A DNA stretch of 64,000 nt from positions 3,597,590 to 3,661,589 of the forward strand of contig NZ_CP168006.1 in NCBI RefSeq assembly GCF_041521385.1, given 5' to 3'. Below, piece after piece: positions 20,124 to 30,178 of this stretch; position 1 is the stretch's first letter, and each line of letters opens with the position of its first letter. Both the position numbers and the translations under genes were made by a program. This stretch comes from Alcaligenes faecalis. Its GTDB lineage: Bacteria; Pseudomonadota; Gammaproteobacteria; Burkholderiales; Burkholderiaceae_B. The notes beneath the pieces were generated by a model. It saw only the letters and a program-made list of their open reading frames with translations. It was not told the origin of the DNA and ran no database searches.

Positions 20124-20702
20124 ATGGCATTCACTCTTCCAGCTCTTCCATACGAACTCAACGCTCTTGAGCCACATATCTCCAAAGAGACGTTGGAGTT
20201 TCACTACGGTAAGCATCATCAGGCTTACGTCACCAACCTGAACAACCTGGTTGCTGGCACCGAATTTGAAAACGCTTCCCTGGAAGATGTGGTCAAGAAA
20301 TCCTCCGGTGGCGTGTTCAACAACGCTGCCCAGGTTTGGAACCACACTTTCTACTGGAACAGCCTGTCCCCTAACGGCGGCGGCGCTCCTACTGGCAAAG
20401 TGGCTGATGCCATCAACGCCAAATGGGGCAGCTTTGACGCCTTCAAAGAAGCCTTCACCAAGTCTGCCGTTGGCAACTTCGGTTCGGGCTGGACCTGGTT
20501 GGTCAAAAAGGCCGACGGTTCTCTGGATATCGTCAACACCAGCAACGCTGGCACGACCCTGACTTCCGATGACGTTGCCCTGATCACCTGTGATGTGTGG
20601 GAACACGCCTACTACATCGATTACCGCAATGCCCGTCCCAAGTACCTGGAAATTTTCTGGAACCTGGTGAACTGGGATTTTGCCGCCAAGAACCTGGGTT
20701 AA
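20124..20702 (+). CDS. sodB: Superoxide dismutase, iron type
   Basis: The 192-residue protein dismutates superoxide. Metal ligands are visible as His27 in [11 protein letters not shown], a His in VWNHTFYW, and Asp and His in DVWEHAYY. The [14 protein letters not shown] segment and the length fit Fe-SodB rather than MnSOD. ATG 20124 follows AGAAGGAATT, a strong ribosome site. The gene ends in an efficient terminator, so it is likely a single-gene unit, and it is convergent with the ferritin gene, another iron/oxidative-stress function. Confidence 0.96.
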   Translation: MAFTLPALPYELNALEPHISKETLEFHYGKHHQAYVTNLNNLVAGTEFENASLEDVVKKSSGGVFNNAAQVWNHTFYWNSLSPNGGGAPTGKVADAINAKWGSFDAFKEAFTKSAVGNFGSGWTWLVKKADGSLDIVNTSNAGTTLTSDDVALITCDVWEHAYYIDYRNARPKYLEIFWNLVNWDFAAKNLG

Positions 20703-20750
20703 TTTTCCCAGTCTTGGGCAGCACTCTGTGTTGTGCTGCACGGCAATAAG

Positions 20751-20782
20751 AAACCGCCATGCGCAATGCTGGCGGTTTTTTT
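20751..20782 (+). terminator. Intrinsic terminator of sodB
   Basis: The stem AAACCGCCA / TGGCGGTTT (20751-20759 and 20770-20778) is followed by a run of T. A second hairpin, GCAGCAC / GTGCTGC, lies just before it at 20718-20739. Confidence 0.85.
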
Positions 20783-20841
20783 ATGGCTTCAATGCAAACA
20801 AGGCATAAGGCATGGGCCGCCATGCCTTGTTGTTGAAAGCG

Positions 20842-21306
20842 TTACATCTGGGATTGCTGGTAGTTTTCCAGACCCACTTTTTCGATCAGGCTCAATTGTT
20901 TTTCCAGCCAGTAGGTGTGGTCTTCTTCTGTGTCACGCAACTGGGCCAGAATGATGTCTCGGGTGACAAAATCGCTGGCGGACTCAGCCAGTGCCATGCC
21001 TTTTTGCAGCGCGGCGCGAACTTCGTATTCCAGTTCCAGGTCCTTGCGCAACATACTGACCACGTCCTTGCCGGGCTCAAACGCAGTGGGGCGCATATCG
21101 GGAATGCCGTCGAGCATCAGGATGCGGCGGATCAGGGCGTCAGCGTGCTGGGTTTCTTCTTCCATTTCGTGGTTCATGCGTTCGTAAAGCTGCGTGAAAC
21201 CCAGATGCTCGTAAAAACGGGAATGGATAAAGTACTGGTCGCGCGCTGCGAGTTCGCCGCGCAGCAACTGATTCAGATAGTCGAGGACTTCGGGATTGCC
21301 TTGCAT
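20842..21306 (-). CDS. Bacterioferritin-family ferritin lacking the haem Met
   Basis: This 154-residue four-helix protein stores iron and detoxifies Fe(II). The ferroxidase ligands of bacterioferritin are all present: E18 (GELAARDQY), E51 and H54 (EEETQHAD), the Glu in LELEYEV, and the Glu and His in RDTEEDH. The residue equivalent to the haem-ligating Met52 is Thr52. It closely resembles the Pseudomonas aeruginosa protein first called BfrA and now FtnA, so it is probably the non-haem subunit. ATG 21306 gives the correct N-terminus [11 protein letters not shown]; the longer frame to 21537 is not conserved. It is convergent with sodB. Confidence 0.92.
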   Translation of the reverse strand: MQGNPEVLDYLNQLLRGELAARDQYFIHSRFYEHLGFTQLYERMNHEMEEETQHADALIRRILMLDGIPDMRPTAFEPGKDVVSMLRKDLELEYEVRAALQKGMALAESASDFVTRDIILAQLRDTEEDHTYWLEKQLSLIEKVGLENYQQSQM

Positions 21307-21629
21307 GATGATGAGCCTGTAGAGGATGTCAACGTCAAGAGTATGCCATGAGCAGGCCATGCCAGGGGTTGGGCAGGCAGAGTCCAGATTCGGGAGGGAC
21401 GAAATTTTGACTGATTTTTTCTGTTCCGTCTCTATGCATATTTGCGGTTTTTGAGTTTTTGCTTTGAACTGGCTGTTGGGGGGCTTGCGTTGAATTGACC
21501 GCTCAGCGGACAAGTGTGCGGGTGGGGAAAATACCATGTGTGCTCTGGCGCTACTATCAAAACCATTGATTTCGAGCGCGTTTCATAGCGTGCTTGCGTG
21601 ATTTTATTCAAGTTTTCAGGGTGATTTTC
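21307..21629. other. Divergent intergenic region between ferritin and thiolase genes
   Basis: This 323-bp stretch separates two divergent starts and should hold both promoters. It contains T-rich tracts around 21405-21460. I could not identify a convincing Fur box, promoter pair or ORF in it. Confidence 0.4.
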
Positions 21630-22835
21630 ATGAGTCAGGACGCCTTTATTTGTGATGCGGTTCGTACGCCTTTCGGACGTTATGGCGGTTCACTGTCCGC
21701 TGTAAGGGCAGATGACCTCGGGGCGGTGCCCATTGCTGCGCTGATCAAGCGCAATCCCCAAATTGATTGGAGCAAGCTGGATGATGTGATGTACGGCTGC
21801 GCCAACCAGGCCGGTGAAGACAACCGCAACGTGGCACGCATGTCGGCCTTGTTGGCTGGTTTGCCCGTGGATGTGCCTGGCGTGACCTTGAACCGTCTGT
21901 GTGGTTCGGGTCTGGACGCCATTGGGTCGGCTGCACGAGCCATTCGTGCCGGTGATGCCTCTTTCATCCTGGCTGGCGGTGTGGAAAGCATGAGTCGCGC
22001 TCCCTTTGTCATGGGCAAGGCCGAAACGGCGTTCTCCCGCAGTGCGGGTATTTACGACACCACGATTGGCTGGCGTTTCATCAACAAAGCCATGAAAGAG
22101 CAGTACGGTGTGGACTCCATGCCCGAAACGGCTGAAAACGTGGCTCAGCAGTTCAATGTGTCCCGTGAGGACCAGGACGTGTTTGCTTTGAACAGCCAAC
22201 TGCGCGCTGCCGCTGCCCAGGAAGCCGGCATTCTGGCTGAAGAAATCACCCCTGTGATCATTCCCCAGCGCAAGGGTGATCCCATTGTGGTGGACAAGGA
22301 CGAACACCCACGTGCCACGACGCTGGAGTCCCTGACTCGTTTGAAACCTGTCGTGCGTGCTGATGGCACCGTGACGGCCGGTAATGCCTCGGGCGTGAAT
22401 GATGGTGCTTGCGCGCTGCTGGTCGCCAACAAGGCAACCGTGGAAGCCCAGGGCCTGACTCCGCGCGCTCGTGTGGTGGCCATGGCCTTTGCTGGTGTGG
22501 AACCGCGCATCATGGGTATTGGCCCGGCACCTGCCAGCCAGAAAGTCCTGGCCTTGGCCGGTCTGACTCTGGATCAAATGGATGTGATCGAGCTGAACGA
22601 AGCCTTCGCCGCCCAAGGTCTGGCGGTGACTCGCATGCTGGGTCTGGCTGATAACGACCCGCGCGTGAACCCGAACGGGGGCGCGATTGCGCTGGGTCAC
22701 CCTCTGGGTGCCAGTGGTGCGCGTCTGGCGATTGCGGCTATTAACCAATTGCATCGCACAGGCGGACGCTACGCCCTGTGCACCATGTGTATTGGTGTCG
22801 GCCAGGGCGTGGCCTTGATTCTCGAGCGCGTCTAA
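21630..22835 (+). CDS. pcaF: Acetyl-CoA acyltransferase, 3-oxoadipyl-CoA thiolase (PcaF) type
   Basis: The 401-residue thiolase has the nucleophilic Cys91 in NRLCGSG, the His in [14 protein letters not shown] and the second Cys in [10 protein letters not shown]. The sequence [21 protein letters not shown] near residue 51 is typical of PcaF/PaaJ-type thiolases that cleave 3-oxoadipyl-CoA to succinyl-CoA and acetyl-CoA. The start is ATG 21630, with AGGG 5' of it. No other beta-ketoadipate genes are nearby, so a general acetyl-CoA acetyltransferase role is also possible. It is convergent with the DUF192 gene, with adjacent stops. Confidence 0.85.
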   Translation: MSQDAFICDAVRTPFGRYGGSLSAVRADDLGAVPIAALIKRNPQIDWSKLDDVMYGCANQAGEDNRNVARMSALLAGLPVDVPGVTLNRLCGSGLDAIGSAARAIRAGDASFILAGGVESMSRAPFVMGKAETAFSRSAGIYDTTIGWRFINKAMKEQYGVDSMPETAENVAQQFNVSREDQDVFALNSQLRAAAAQEAGILAEEITPVIIPQRKGDPIVVDKDEHPRATTLESLTRLKPVVRADGTVTAGNASGVNDGACALLVANKATVEAQGLTPRARVVAMAFAGVEPRIMGIGPAPASQKVLALAGLTLDQMDVIELNEAFAAQGLAVTRMLGLADNDPRVNPNGGAIALGHPLGASGARLAIAAINQLHRTGGRYALCTMCIGVGQGVALILERV

Positions 22836-23306
22836 CTAAGGTTGCAGGGCAGGCAGGCCGGTGATTGTCTCGCCGGCCTTTTTGTCTGCTTGCTTGAACC
22901 AGCCTTGTTCCATTTCCAGGGCGTAGCGCACAGGCCGCACCGGGCAGTGGGATTGAAGATCAAAGGGCTGCATGGCCTCGATATTGGTAATCGTGCCTTC
23001 ATCGGTAATAAAGGCGATATCCAGCGGCAGGGGCGTATTCTTCATCCAGAAGCAAGGCATTCCGGTTTGCTCGAATACGAATAACATGCCGTGATCGGGG
23101 GCCAGGCTTTCTCGATGCATCAAGCCTTGAGCACGAGTCTCGTCGCGATCGGCCACTTCAGCCTGGATTTTTTTGGAACCCAGGGTCAGTGTCAGGGTGG
23201 GAAGAGTCTCATCAGCCTGGGCCGGGGCGCTAATACAAAGCGCTGCCAGGAGACAGGCAAAAAAAACAGGGCGCGCAGGCCCCGTAGTTGTAGTGCGATA
23301 CTGCAT
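22836..23306 (-). CDS. Exported DUF192 protein
   Basis: The 156-residue protein has a signal peptide (residues 1 to about 30: basic start, hydrophobic VFFACLLAALCIS, cleavage near APAQADE) and one DUF192 domain with RAQGLMHRESLAPDHGM, MPCFWMKNTPLPLDIAF and the C-terminal ALEMEQGWF. It is predicted to be periplasmic; the family function is unknown. ATG 23306 is preferred over the longer open frame from 23408 because it begins the signal peptide and because the longer frame would overlap the cold-shock gene. Its stop touches that of the thiolase gene. Confidence 0.88.
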   Translation of the reverse strand: MQYRTTTTGPARPVFFACLLAALCISAPAQADETLPTLTLTLGSKKIQAEVADRDETRAQGLMHRESLAPDHGMLFVFEQTGMPCFWMKNTPLPLDIAFITDEGTITNIEAMQPFDLQSHCPVRPVRYALEMEQGWFKQADKKAGETITGLPALQP

Positions 23307-23352
23307 GTGTGTTGCAAACCTGCTTTTGTTAGAATCGAGAGCGCAAGAGATC

Positions 23353-23598
23353 TTAAGGCGAAGTAATATTAAGTGCCTGCTTGCCTTTAGGGCCTTGGGC
23401 GACTTCATACAGAACTTTCTGGCCTTCTTTCAAGGTCTTGAACCCGTTCATCTGAATGGATGAAAAATGAGCGAAGAGATCTTCGCCGCCGTTATCGGGT
23501 GTAATAAACCCAAAGCCTTTGGCGTCATTGAACCACTTAACGGTCCCGGATAGTTTTTGATTGTCTCCAGTGCCTGCGGTGGTGGTAGTTTCCGACAT
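23353..23598 (-). CDS. Cold-shock domain protein
   Basis: The 81-residue protein is a single cold-shock OB domain preceded by a short polar, Thr-rich leader (about 14 residues). RNP1 is KGFGFITP and RNP2 is DLFAHFS, where DVFVHFS is more usual. It binds single-stranded nucleic acid and acts as an RNA chaperone or antiterminator. It lies upstream of the DUF192 gene on the same strand (46 nt) and divergent from clpS. It may be a CspA/CspD-type member; paralogue assignment is not possible here. Confidence 0.92.
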   Translation of the reverse strand: MSETTTTAGTGDNQKLSGTVKWFNDAKGFGFITPDNGGEDLFAHFSSIQMNGFKTLKEGQKVLYEVAQGPKGKQALNITSP

Positions 23599-23763
23599 GC
23601 TTGCTGCCTCTCAACTTAGTGTATGGTTGATACTTTTTTCGGCCCCTCCCTGGGCCTGTGATCACGGCACTTCACTTTTTATTGCGAAGTTGACACGATC
23701 AGTCGGATGATGCTGAATTTTGTTCCCCCCAGTCAACCTATGGAAAGCACCTAGTTCTGTATT

Positions 23764-24087
23764 ATGGCCATTGAGATCGATAAGCAAGGCGCCACAACGG
23801 TAGAGCGCCAAACTGCGCGGCTTGCCCCCCCTCCCATGTATCAGGTCATCTTGCTCAACGATGACTACACACCCATGGAGTTTGTGGTGAATATACTGGA
23901 GCGGGTATTTGCCAAGACCCCGGAGCAGGCCGAACAGCTTATGCTTAAAGTACATTACGAGGGCAGGGCGGTCTGTGGTGTGTATCCGCGCGATATTGCG
24001 GCCACCAAGGTGGAAATTGTGCGACAACTGGCGCAGTCGCGACAGCATCCTTTGCAGTGCGTGATGGAGCCGGTGCCTGATGCTTGA
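23764..24087 (+). CDS. clpS: ClpS, N-degron adaptor for ClpAP
   Basis: ClpS delivers proteins with destabilising N-terminal residues to ClpA. The 107-residue protein has a flexible N-terminus and the conserved core [17 protein letters not shown] (about 27-43), with NDDYTPM forming the substrate pocket, then [20 protein letters not shown]. It precedes clpA by 93 nt on the same strand, the standard order. The start ATG 23764 is immediately after the clear intergenic region shared with the cold-shock gene. Confidence 0.96.
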   Translation: MAIEIDKQGATTVERQTARLAPPPMYQVILLNDDYTPMEFVVNILERVFAKTPEQAEQLMLKVHYEGRAVCGVYPRDIAATKVEIVRQLAQSRQHPLQCVMEPVPDA

Positions 24088-24180
24088 CCATTTAGTGGTT
24101 TACCGTATTGTTCAGATCAGGCAAATTAGTCATAGAATAGCTTTAACCCCTAGTTTTACTCTTGCCGTGTAGGAGGAAGC

Positions 24181-26502
24181 ATGATCTCCGAAGAACTTGA
24201 AGTCAGTCTACACATGGCCTTTGTCGAGGCTCGTGCCGCGCGCCATGAATTCATCACGGTAGAGCATCTGCTGTTGTCCCTGCTTGATAACGCCTCCACG
24301 CTGGAAGTGTTGAAAGCATGTGCTGCCGATATTGATGCACTGCGCCAGAATCTGCGTAAATTCATTAATGAAAATACGCCCACTTTCCCTGGCGAAGGCG
24401 AGGTCGATACCCAACCTACGCTGGGCTTTCAGCGTGTGATACAGCGTGCCATCATGCACGTATCGTCCAGTAACTCCGGTAAAAATGTGGTGTCCGGCGC
24501 GAATGTGCTGGTGGCGATGTACGGTGAAAAAGACTCGCATGCCGTGTATTACCTGCAGCAACAAGGCGTCTCGCGCCTGGATGTCGTCAATTTTCTCTCG
24601 CACGGTATTACCAAGGCCAATCCGGAGCCTGCTGCTCCCGAGCCTCCTAAGGCCGCTGCTGCTGCGGAAACGGATACCCGTTCGGACGCTCAGAAGTCTC
24701 CCCTGGATCTGTACGCGACTGACCTGAATACCGAAGCCAGCCAGGGGCGTATCGACCCGCTGATTGGTCGTGAGAAGGAGGTGGAGCGCGTCATCCAGGT
24801 TCTGTGCCGCCGTCGCAAGAACAACCCCTTGCTGGTGGGTGAGGCAGGCGTGGGCAAGACGGCAATCGCCGAAGGTCTGGCCCTGCGTATTCAACGTGGT
24901 GATGTGCCGGAAATTCTGAGCGAAGCGCGCGTGTATGCCTTGGACATGGGGGCCTTGCTGGCCGGTACCAAGTACCGGGGCGACTTTGAACAGCGCCTGA
25001 AAGCGGTGCTCAAGCAGCTCAAGGAAACAGCACAGTCCATTTTGTTTATTGACGAAATCCACACGCTGATCGGAGCCGGTTCGGCTTCGGGCGGTACGCT
25101 GGATGCCTCCAATTTGCTCAAGCCCGCGCTGTCCTCGGGTCAGCTCAAATGTCTGGGGGCAACCACTTACTCGGAATACCGGGGGATTTTCGAGAAAGAC
25201 CATGCTTTGTCACGTCGTTTCCAGAAAATTGATGTGGTCGAGCCCACGGTAGAGCAGACCATTCAGATTTTGCGTGGTTTGAAGTCCAGTTTTGAAGAGC
25301 ACCACGGCGTGCGTTATTCGGCGGCTGCGCTTACAGCGGCAGCGGAATTGTCCGCGCGCTACATCAATGACCGCTTTTTGCCGGATAAGGCCATTGACGT
25401 GATCGACGAGGCCGGTGCGGCGCAGCGCCTGCTGCCACGCTCCAAGCAGAAAAAGGTCATTGGCAAGGCTGATATCCAGGCCACGGTTTCGCGTATTGCG
25501 CGCATTCCGCCCCAGACCGTCTCTAGCGACGATCGCAATAAGTTGGCAACCTTGGCGCGCGACTTGAAATCGGTCGTGTTTGGTCAGGATATGGCCATTG
25601 ATGCCTTGGCAGCGGCGATCAAGATGGCCCGTTCGGGCCTGGGGCTGCCCGATAAGCCGATAGGTTCTTTCCTGTTCTCCGGCCCGACTGGTGTGGGCAA
25701 AACCGAAGTGGCACGTCAGTTGGCCTTTGTGTTGGGTGTCGAGCTGCTGCGCTTTGATATGTCCGAGTACATGGAGCGTCACACCGTATCGCGCCTGATC
25801 GGTGCACCTCCCGGCTATGTGGGTTTCGACCAGGGGGGCTTGTTGACCGAAGCGGTTACCAAACAGCCGCACTGCGTACTCTTGTTGGACGAGATCGAGA
25901 AAGCGCACCCGGACGTCTATAACATCCTGCTCCAAGTGATGGATCACGGCACCTTGACAGATAACAATGGCCGCAAGACGGACTTCCGTAACGTCATCCT
26001 GATCATGACCACCAACGCCGGTGCCGAAGCACTGAACAAGACCAGCATCGGCTTTACCCAGGCCCAGCGTTCCGGCGATGAAATGCAGGATATCAAGCGT
26101 CATTTCTCTCCGGAGTTCCGCAATCGTCTGGATGCGATTATTGGCTTCAAGCCGTTGTCGCGCGACATTATTCTGCGTGTGGTGGACAAGTTCCTGATGC
26201 AGTTGGAAAACCAGTTGCACGAGAAACGCGTCGAAGTGTCCTTCTCGGACGCCTTGCGTGAACACCTGGCGGCCAAGGGCTTCGATCCAGCGATGGGTGC
26301 TCGCCCCATGCACAGGCTGATCCAGGACACCATTCGCCGGGCGCTGGCCGACGAGCTGTTGTTTGGTCGTCTGGTCGATGGTGGCCAGGTTGAGGTTGAT
26401 CTGGACGAGAATGGCGAGGTGGTGCTGGAGTATCCTTCTTCAGGGCCAGACGAACCTGACAGCAAGACCTCCTCGCGTCCTGAGCCGGAATTAGTCGATT
26501 AA
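24181..26502 (+). CDS. clpA: ATP-dependent Clp protease ATP-binding subunit ClpA
   Basis: ClpA is the hexameric unfoldase that feeds ClpP. The 773-residue protein has the N-terminal repeat domain (1-145), AAA+ module 1 with Walker A GEAGVGKT (about 220) and Walker [10 protein letters not shown], and module 2 with GPTGVGKT (about 501), [13 protein letters not shown] and the C-terminal D2 domain. A charged linker ([16 protein letters not shown]) joins the N domain to the ring. ATG 24181 has the strong ribosome site AGGAGGAAGC. The pqiA gene starts 3 nt after its stop. Confidence 0.97.
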   Translation: MISEELEVSLHMAFVEARAARHEFITVEHLLLSLLDNASTLEVLKACAADIDALRQNLRKFINENTPTFPGEGEVDTQPTLGFQRVIQRAIMHVSSSNSGKNVVSGANVLVAMYGEKDSHAVYYLQQQGVSRLDVVNFLSHGITKANPEPAAPEPPKAAAAAETDTRSDAQKSPLDLYATDLNTEASQGRIDPLIGREKEVERVIQVLCRRRKNNPLLVGEAGVGKTAIAEGLALRIQRGDVPEILSEARVYALDMGALLAGTKYRGDFEQRLKAVLKQLKETAQSILFIDEIHTLIGAGSASGGTLDASNLLKPALSSGQLKCLGATTYSEYRGIFEKDHALSRRFQKIDVVEPTVEQTIQILRGLKSSFEEHHGVRYSAAALTAAAELSARYINDRFLPDKAIDVIDEAGAAQRLLPRSKQKKVIGKADIQATVSRIARIPPQTVSSDDRNKLATLARDLKSVVFGQDMAIDALAAAIKMARSGLGLPDKPIGSFLFSGPTGVGKTEVARQLAFVLGVELLRFDMSEYMERHTVSRLIGAPPGYVGFDQGGLLTEAVTKQPHCVLLLDEIEKAHPDVYNILLQVMDHGTLTDNNGRKTDFRNVILIMTTNAGAEALNKTSIGFTQAQRSGDEMQDIKRHFSPEFRNRLDAIIGFKPLSRDIILRVVDKFLMQLENQLHEKRVEVSFSDALREHLAAKGFDPAMGARPMHRLIQDTIRRALADELLFGRLVDGGQVEVDLDENGEVVLEYPSSGPDEPDSKTSSRPEPELVD

Positions 26503-26505
26503 GCC

Positions 26506-27792
26506 GTGAGGGCATCGCGCCCCTTAATCGTCTGTACGCATTGTGACACCGTACACGAGCGAGTCCCCCTTCAAGAGGCGGGGCTCGCTCGTTGTATACG
26601 TTGTGATACCGAACTTTACCGCCACAGCCGATTTTCGCCACGTGAATGGCAAGCCCTGGTTCTGGCGGTTTTCATTCTTTTTCTGATTGCCAATCTGTTT
26701 CCCGTCGTCCATCTGAGCATGGCGGGTAAAACGGTATCGCCCACCTTTCCTAAAGCCTTGCTGTTGATCTGGCAGCAGGGGTATTGGGGCTTGTCCGTGA
26801 TGGCGGGGTTGGTGGGTTTTTGGCTACCCTTGTTCCAACTGATCTTCCAGTTCTGGGCTTTGGGGCTGATTGCCCGAGCAAAACCCTTGCCGGGTGATTT
26901 CGGTATTGGCCTGCGCGCTCTGAGCCATCTGGAGCACTGGTCCATGACGGCTGTGTTGTTCTTGGGTTTGATCGTGGCGATTGTGAAGTTTGCTGGCATC
27001 GGGCATTTGACGGTGGCGCCAGGTTTGTATGCATTTTTTGTGCTGACGTTCCTGTTAACCGGCTTGAGCCGTATTACGGCAGGTCGCCTTTGGCGCTGGG
27101 CGGAGGATCGTGAGTTGGTTCCGATTGCGACCCGCCAAGTCTTGAATGTGTGTCCGGCCTGGAGCGCCTGCACCCATTGCGGATTTGTCCAATCCAGCCA
27201 GAACACACGTTGTGATCGCTGTGCAGCCCCTGTTCATAAACGCAAACCGAATAGCCGTACACGAGTTGCCGCACTGGTGTTGACGGCTTGTGTTTTTTAT
27301 ATTCCTGCCAATGTCCTGCCGGTGATGGAGCTGCGCAGCATTATGGGCACCAGTGCCCATACTATTTTGGGTGGGGTCATTCAGCTTTGGGAGTTGGGCT
27401 CCTGGGACTTGGCCCTGATTGTCTTTATTGCCAGTATTGTCGTGCCGATCACCAAGCTCTTGGCTTTGGTCGTTTTGTTGATTGGGCGGCGCTGGCGGGG
27501 TAATGAGGTGCAGCGCCAGCGCAACCGTATTTACGATATGGTCGAGCTGATTGGGCAATGGTCCATGTTGGATGTGTTCGTGGTGGTCCTGATGGCTGCA
27601 TTGGCCAATTTCCCTGGGCTGTCACAAATCATTCCTGGGGCAGGGGCCTTGAGCTTTGGCATGGTGGTGGTCTTGACCATGTTGGCTGCGCTTAGTTACG
27701 ACCCGCGTCAGGGCTGGGACCAGGGGGCCCACGACGAAGCTCTAGACCCGCAACAAAAGCTGTCCTCGCCTGTGCCAAAGGCGACTTCCTGA
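26506..27792 (+). CDS. pqiA: PqiA, paraquat-inducible membrane protein A
   Basis: PqiA is the inner-membrane partner of the PqiB MCE tunnel in envelope lipid transport. The 428-residue protein contains two repeated PqiA modules, each with a cysteine zinc-ribbon (CTHCDTVHE...CIRCD at 11-34; CTHCGFVQS...CDRCA about 222-242) followed by four membrane helices with the N-x-F/L-P-V motif (ANLFPVV, ANVLPVM). It begins at GTG 26506, three bases after clpA, so read-through from clpA is possible. pqiB follows after 10 nt and pqiC overlaps pqiB. Confidence 0.93.
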   Translation: MRASRPLIVCTHCDTVHERVPLQEAGLARCIRCDTELYRHSRFSPREWQALVLAVFILFLIANLFPVVHLSMAGKTVSPTFPKALLLIWQQGYWGLSVMAGLVGFWLPLFQLIFQFWALGLIARAKPLPGDFGIGLRALSHLEHWSMTAVLFLGLIVAIVKFAGIGHLTVAPGLYAFFVLTFLLTGLSRITAGRLWRWAEDRELVPIATRQVLNVCPAWSACTHCGFVQSSQNTRCDRCAAPVHKRKPNSRTRVAALVLTACVFYIPANVLPVMELRSIMGTSAHTILGGVIQLWELGSWDLALIVFIASIVVPITKLLALVVLLIGRRWRGNEVQRQRNRIYDMVELIGQWSMLDVFVVVLMAALANFPGLSQIIPGAGALSFGMVVVLTMLAALSYDPRQGWDQGAHDEALDPQQKLSSPVPKATS

Positions 27793-27802
27793 AGGAAATA
27801 AG

Positions 27803-29455
27803 GTGCAAGAATCAACCACACAGCGCCCGGGCGGTCAGACCGAGCCGGCGCAACCGAATGTGATTCCCTCCAAGCGTTCTCGATTCTCCTGGATCTGGAT
27901 TTTGCCGATGGCGGCTGCCTTGGTGGGGGCGTCGTTGGTGTTGCGAAACTGGATGTTGACGGGGCCGCGGATTACGATCAGCTTTGATTCAGCCGATGGT
28001 TTGGCGGTAGACCAAACCAAGCTGCGGTATCGCGATGTGGATGTGGGGACGATTTCCGATATTCAGGTCAGTCCGGATCGCAAAGGCGTGATCGTGACGG
28101 CTCAGTTGGAACGCGACGGCTCGGCGTTTATCACTCAAGAAGGCACCCATTTTTGGGTGGTACGTCCGCGTTTGGGCTTAAGCGGGGTATCAGGACTGGG
28201 CACCTTGTTGTCAGGTGTATATATCGGCGTAGATGCTCCCCTTGAGGTGAACAAAAAGACAGATCAACTGGACTTTGTCGGCCTGGAGAGCCCGCCCGAA
28301 GTGACCAGTGGTCGTGCTGGCAAACGCTATGTGTTGACCGCGCCTGAACTGGGTTCGCTGGATCTGGGCTCTCCCCTGTACTACAAAGGGATTCAGGTCG
28401 GGCAGGTCAGCAGCTTCGAGCTGAACGAGGCAGGGGATGGGGTTCGTGTACAGGTGTTTGTGGATGCGCCCAACGATAAGTTTGTGACTCAAGGTTCGCG
28501 CTTTTGGAACGTCAGTGGTGTGAACATGTCCCTGGATTCCACGGGCTTTAATGTGCGTACGCACTCTTTGGTTTCTGCCTTGGCAGGTGGCCTGGCTTTT
28601 GATCAGATGGAAGGCGAGCCCACGGAAGTGGCAGCGGCAGATGCCCAATACGAGCTATTTCCGACACAAGATCGCGCCATGGCCGAGCCCGATGGCCCTG
28701 CGGTTGAGCTGCGTTTTCACTTCCATCAGTCCGTACGCGGTTTGATACCGGGCTCCAAGGTGGAGTTCCGAGGCCTGGAGCTAGGCCAGGTCTATGATGT
28801 GGATCTGGAATTTGACTTTGAGCGCAAACGCTTTTTCGCTTTGGTAAAAGCCCGTATCTACCCACAACGCTTCGGTCACCTGTACGAGCGGGTTGTAGAA
28901 ACCCAACCAGGGGAAAAAGACTCGATAAGTGCTTTGTTTAAACCAATGGTTGAACGTGGGTTGCGTGCTCAGTTGCGTCCTGCCAGCCTGATTACCGGTC
29001 AGCAGTATATTGCCCTGGAGTTTTTCGACAAAGCACCAAAAGCCGATTTTGATGAGGGGGCCAAGCCCTTGGTGGTACCCGTAATTGCCGGTGATTTTGA
29101 CCGCTTGCAAGAGCAGGTCAGCGACATTGTCACGAAGATTTCAGCGATTCCATTCGATCAGATTGGTCAGAATCTGCAAAACGGGCTGACGGAGCTGGGG
29201 CAGGTGCTCAGGCAATTGGACAAGACGACAATGCCGCAACTAAATGGTGCGCTCAAATCCATGGATGTGGCTGTTCAGAAACTGGGTGCCATGCTGGACT
29301 CGGATTCTTCCTTCAATACCTCGGTGGATCAAACCTTGAACGAGCTGAAACGTTCCTTGCGATCCCTGCGTGACTTAAGTGACACCTTGCAAAGCCAGCC
29401 TTCGGCAGTTTTGCGAGGCCGTTCCCCTGATGTGCTGCCGGAGCCTGCGCCATGA
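27803..29455 (+). CDS. pqiB: PqiB, MCE-domain intermembrane transport protein
   Basis: The 550-residue protein has an N-terminal membrane helix (about 28-48: WIWILPMAAALVGASLV) and three successive MCE/MlaD domains, seen as repeated patterns of TKLRYRDVDVGTI, LYYKGIQVGQVSS and VEFRGLELGQVYD, followed by a C-terminal helical region (about 430-530) that would form the tube. PqiB spans the periplasm between PqiA and the outer-membrane lipoprotein PqiC. It starts with GTG 27803, preceded by GGAAATAAG. The stop overlaps pqiC. Confidence 0.93.
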   Translation: MQESTTQRPGGQTEPAQPNVIPSKRSRFSWIWILPMAAALVGASLVLRNWMLTGPRITISFDSADGLAVDQTKLRYRDVDVGTISDIQVSPDRKGVIVTAQLERDGSAFITQEGTHFWVVRPRLGLSGVSGLGTLLSGVYIGVDAPLEVNKKTDQLDFVGLESPPEVTSGRAGKRYVLTAPELGSLDLGSPLYYKGIQVGQVSSFELNEAGDGVRVQVFVDAPNDKFVTQGSRFWNVSGVNMSLDSTGFNVRTHSLVSALAGGLAFDQMEGEPTEVAAADAQYELFPTQDRAMAEPDGPAVELRFHFHQSVRGLIPGSKVEFRGLELGQVYDVDLEFDFERKRFFALVKARIYPQRFGHLYERVVETQPGEKDSISALFKPMVERGLRAQLRPASLITGQQYIALEFFDKAPKADFDEGAKPLVVPVIAGDFDRLQEQVSDIVTKISAIPFDQIGQNLQNGLTELGQVLRQLDKTTMPQLNGALKSMDVAVQKLGAMLDSDSSFNTSVDQTLNELKRSLRSLRDLSDTLQSQPSAVLRGRSPDVLPEPAP

Positions 29456-30066
29456 TGTCCCGTTTTCTGATTCCCGTGGTGTGCGCCGCTTTGCTGACGG
29501 CTTGCGCCTCATCTGCGCCCACTTACTACACCTTGCAAACTCCCAATGCCGCTCCTGCGGCGGTGGCCCCTTTCACGCAAGCGTGGAAGGGTTTTCAGTT
29601 GCGACGCATGGATATGCCCGCTCAGTTGGATCGTCGATCCTTCGTGCTGACGCAGGCCGTGGGTGGGCAGGTTAATTTGCTGAACGATAGCCAGTGGGCA
29701 TCGCCGTTGCCCGACGAAATGTCCCTGGCCTTGGTGTCTGGTTTGCAGGATCGTCTGGGTGTTCCTCAGTTAGCCAGCGCCGCTGCGAAAACGCCACGCT
29801 GGCAGATTGATGTGCTGGTGCAGCGTTTTGAGTCCGTCTATGGTGAACGCGCTACCCTGGAGTTGAGCTGGGCCTTGACCCCTGTGGGGTTTGAGGGGAA
29901 AACCCAGCAATGTCGCTGGCTGGACTCCGAGCCAGCCTCTACGGTTCCAGAACTGGTGCAGGCGCATCGCCTATTGCAGCGGCGCTGGGCCGATGCGCTG
30001 GCAGCTCAAATGCAGGGTAAACCTGTTCCGGCTCAGTTCGGCAAGGCCATGATTTGTATGAGTTAA
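29452..30066 (+). CDS. pqiC: PqiC, outer-membrane lipoprotein of the Pqi system
   Basis: The 204-residue protein has a lipoprotein signal (SRFLIPVVCAALLTAC, lipobox LTAC) followed by SSAPTYYTLQ, the PqiC/ABC-type transport auxiliary domain (DUF330). It anchors the distal end of PqiB in the outer membrane. Its start codon overlaps the pqiB stop (ATGATG), with ATG 29455 as an alternative. It is the last gene of pqiABC; putA follows after 112 nt with its own apparent control region. Confidence 0.9.
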   Translation: MMSRFLIPVVCAALLTACASSAPTYYTLQTPNAAPAAVAPFTQAWKGFQLRRMDMPAQLDRRSFVLTQAVGGQVNLLNDSQWASPLPDEMSLALVSGLQDRLGVPQLASAAAKTPRWQIDVLVQRFESVYGERATLELSWALTPVGFEGKTQQCRWLDSEPASTVPELVQAHRLLQRRWADALAAQMQGKPVPAQFGKAMICMS

Positions 30067-30073
30067 GCTCTGA

Positions 30074-30123
30074 GGTTAACTTTTTCTTGCACGGGTTAAC
30101 CTGAATACGAAATTGGGTTAACC
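30074..30123 (+). promoter_or_regulatory. Three GGTTAAC boxes upstream of putA
   Basis: GGTTAAC occurs at 30074-30080, and the full palindrome GGTTAACC at 30094-30101 and 30116-30123. The spacings are 20 and 22 bp, about two helical turns, placing all three on one face of the DNA. Because PutA carries an N-terminal ribbon-helix-helix domain, these are candidate autoregulatory operators. Confidence 0.6.
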
Positions 30124-30178
30124 GTCAGTATTATTTCGGCATATCGCAGTTAAAAAAAGCGTAACCGGGATAAACAGC

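Noticed and set aside
21690..22754. A 354-codon minus-strand frame
   Set aside because: It is antisense to the thiolase gene and has shadow composition.
25210..26313. A 367-codon minus-strand frame
   Set aside because: It is antisense to the intact clpA and has no recognisable motif.
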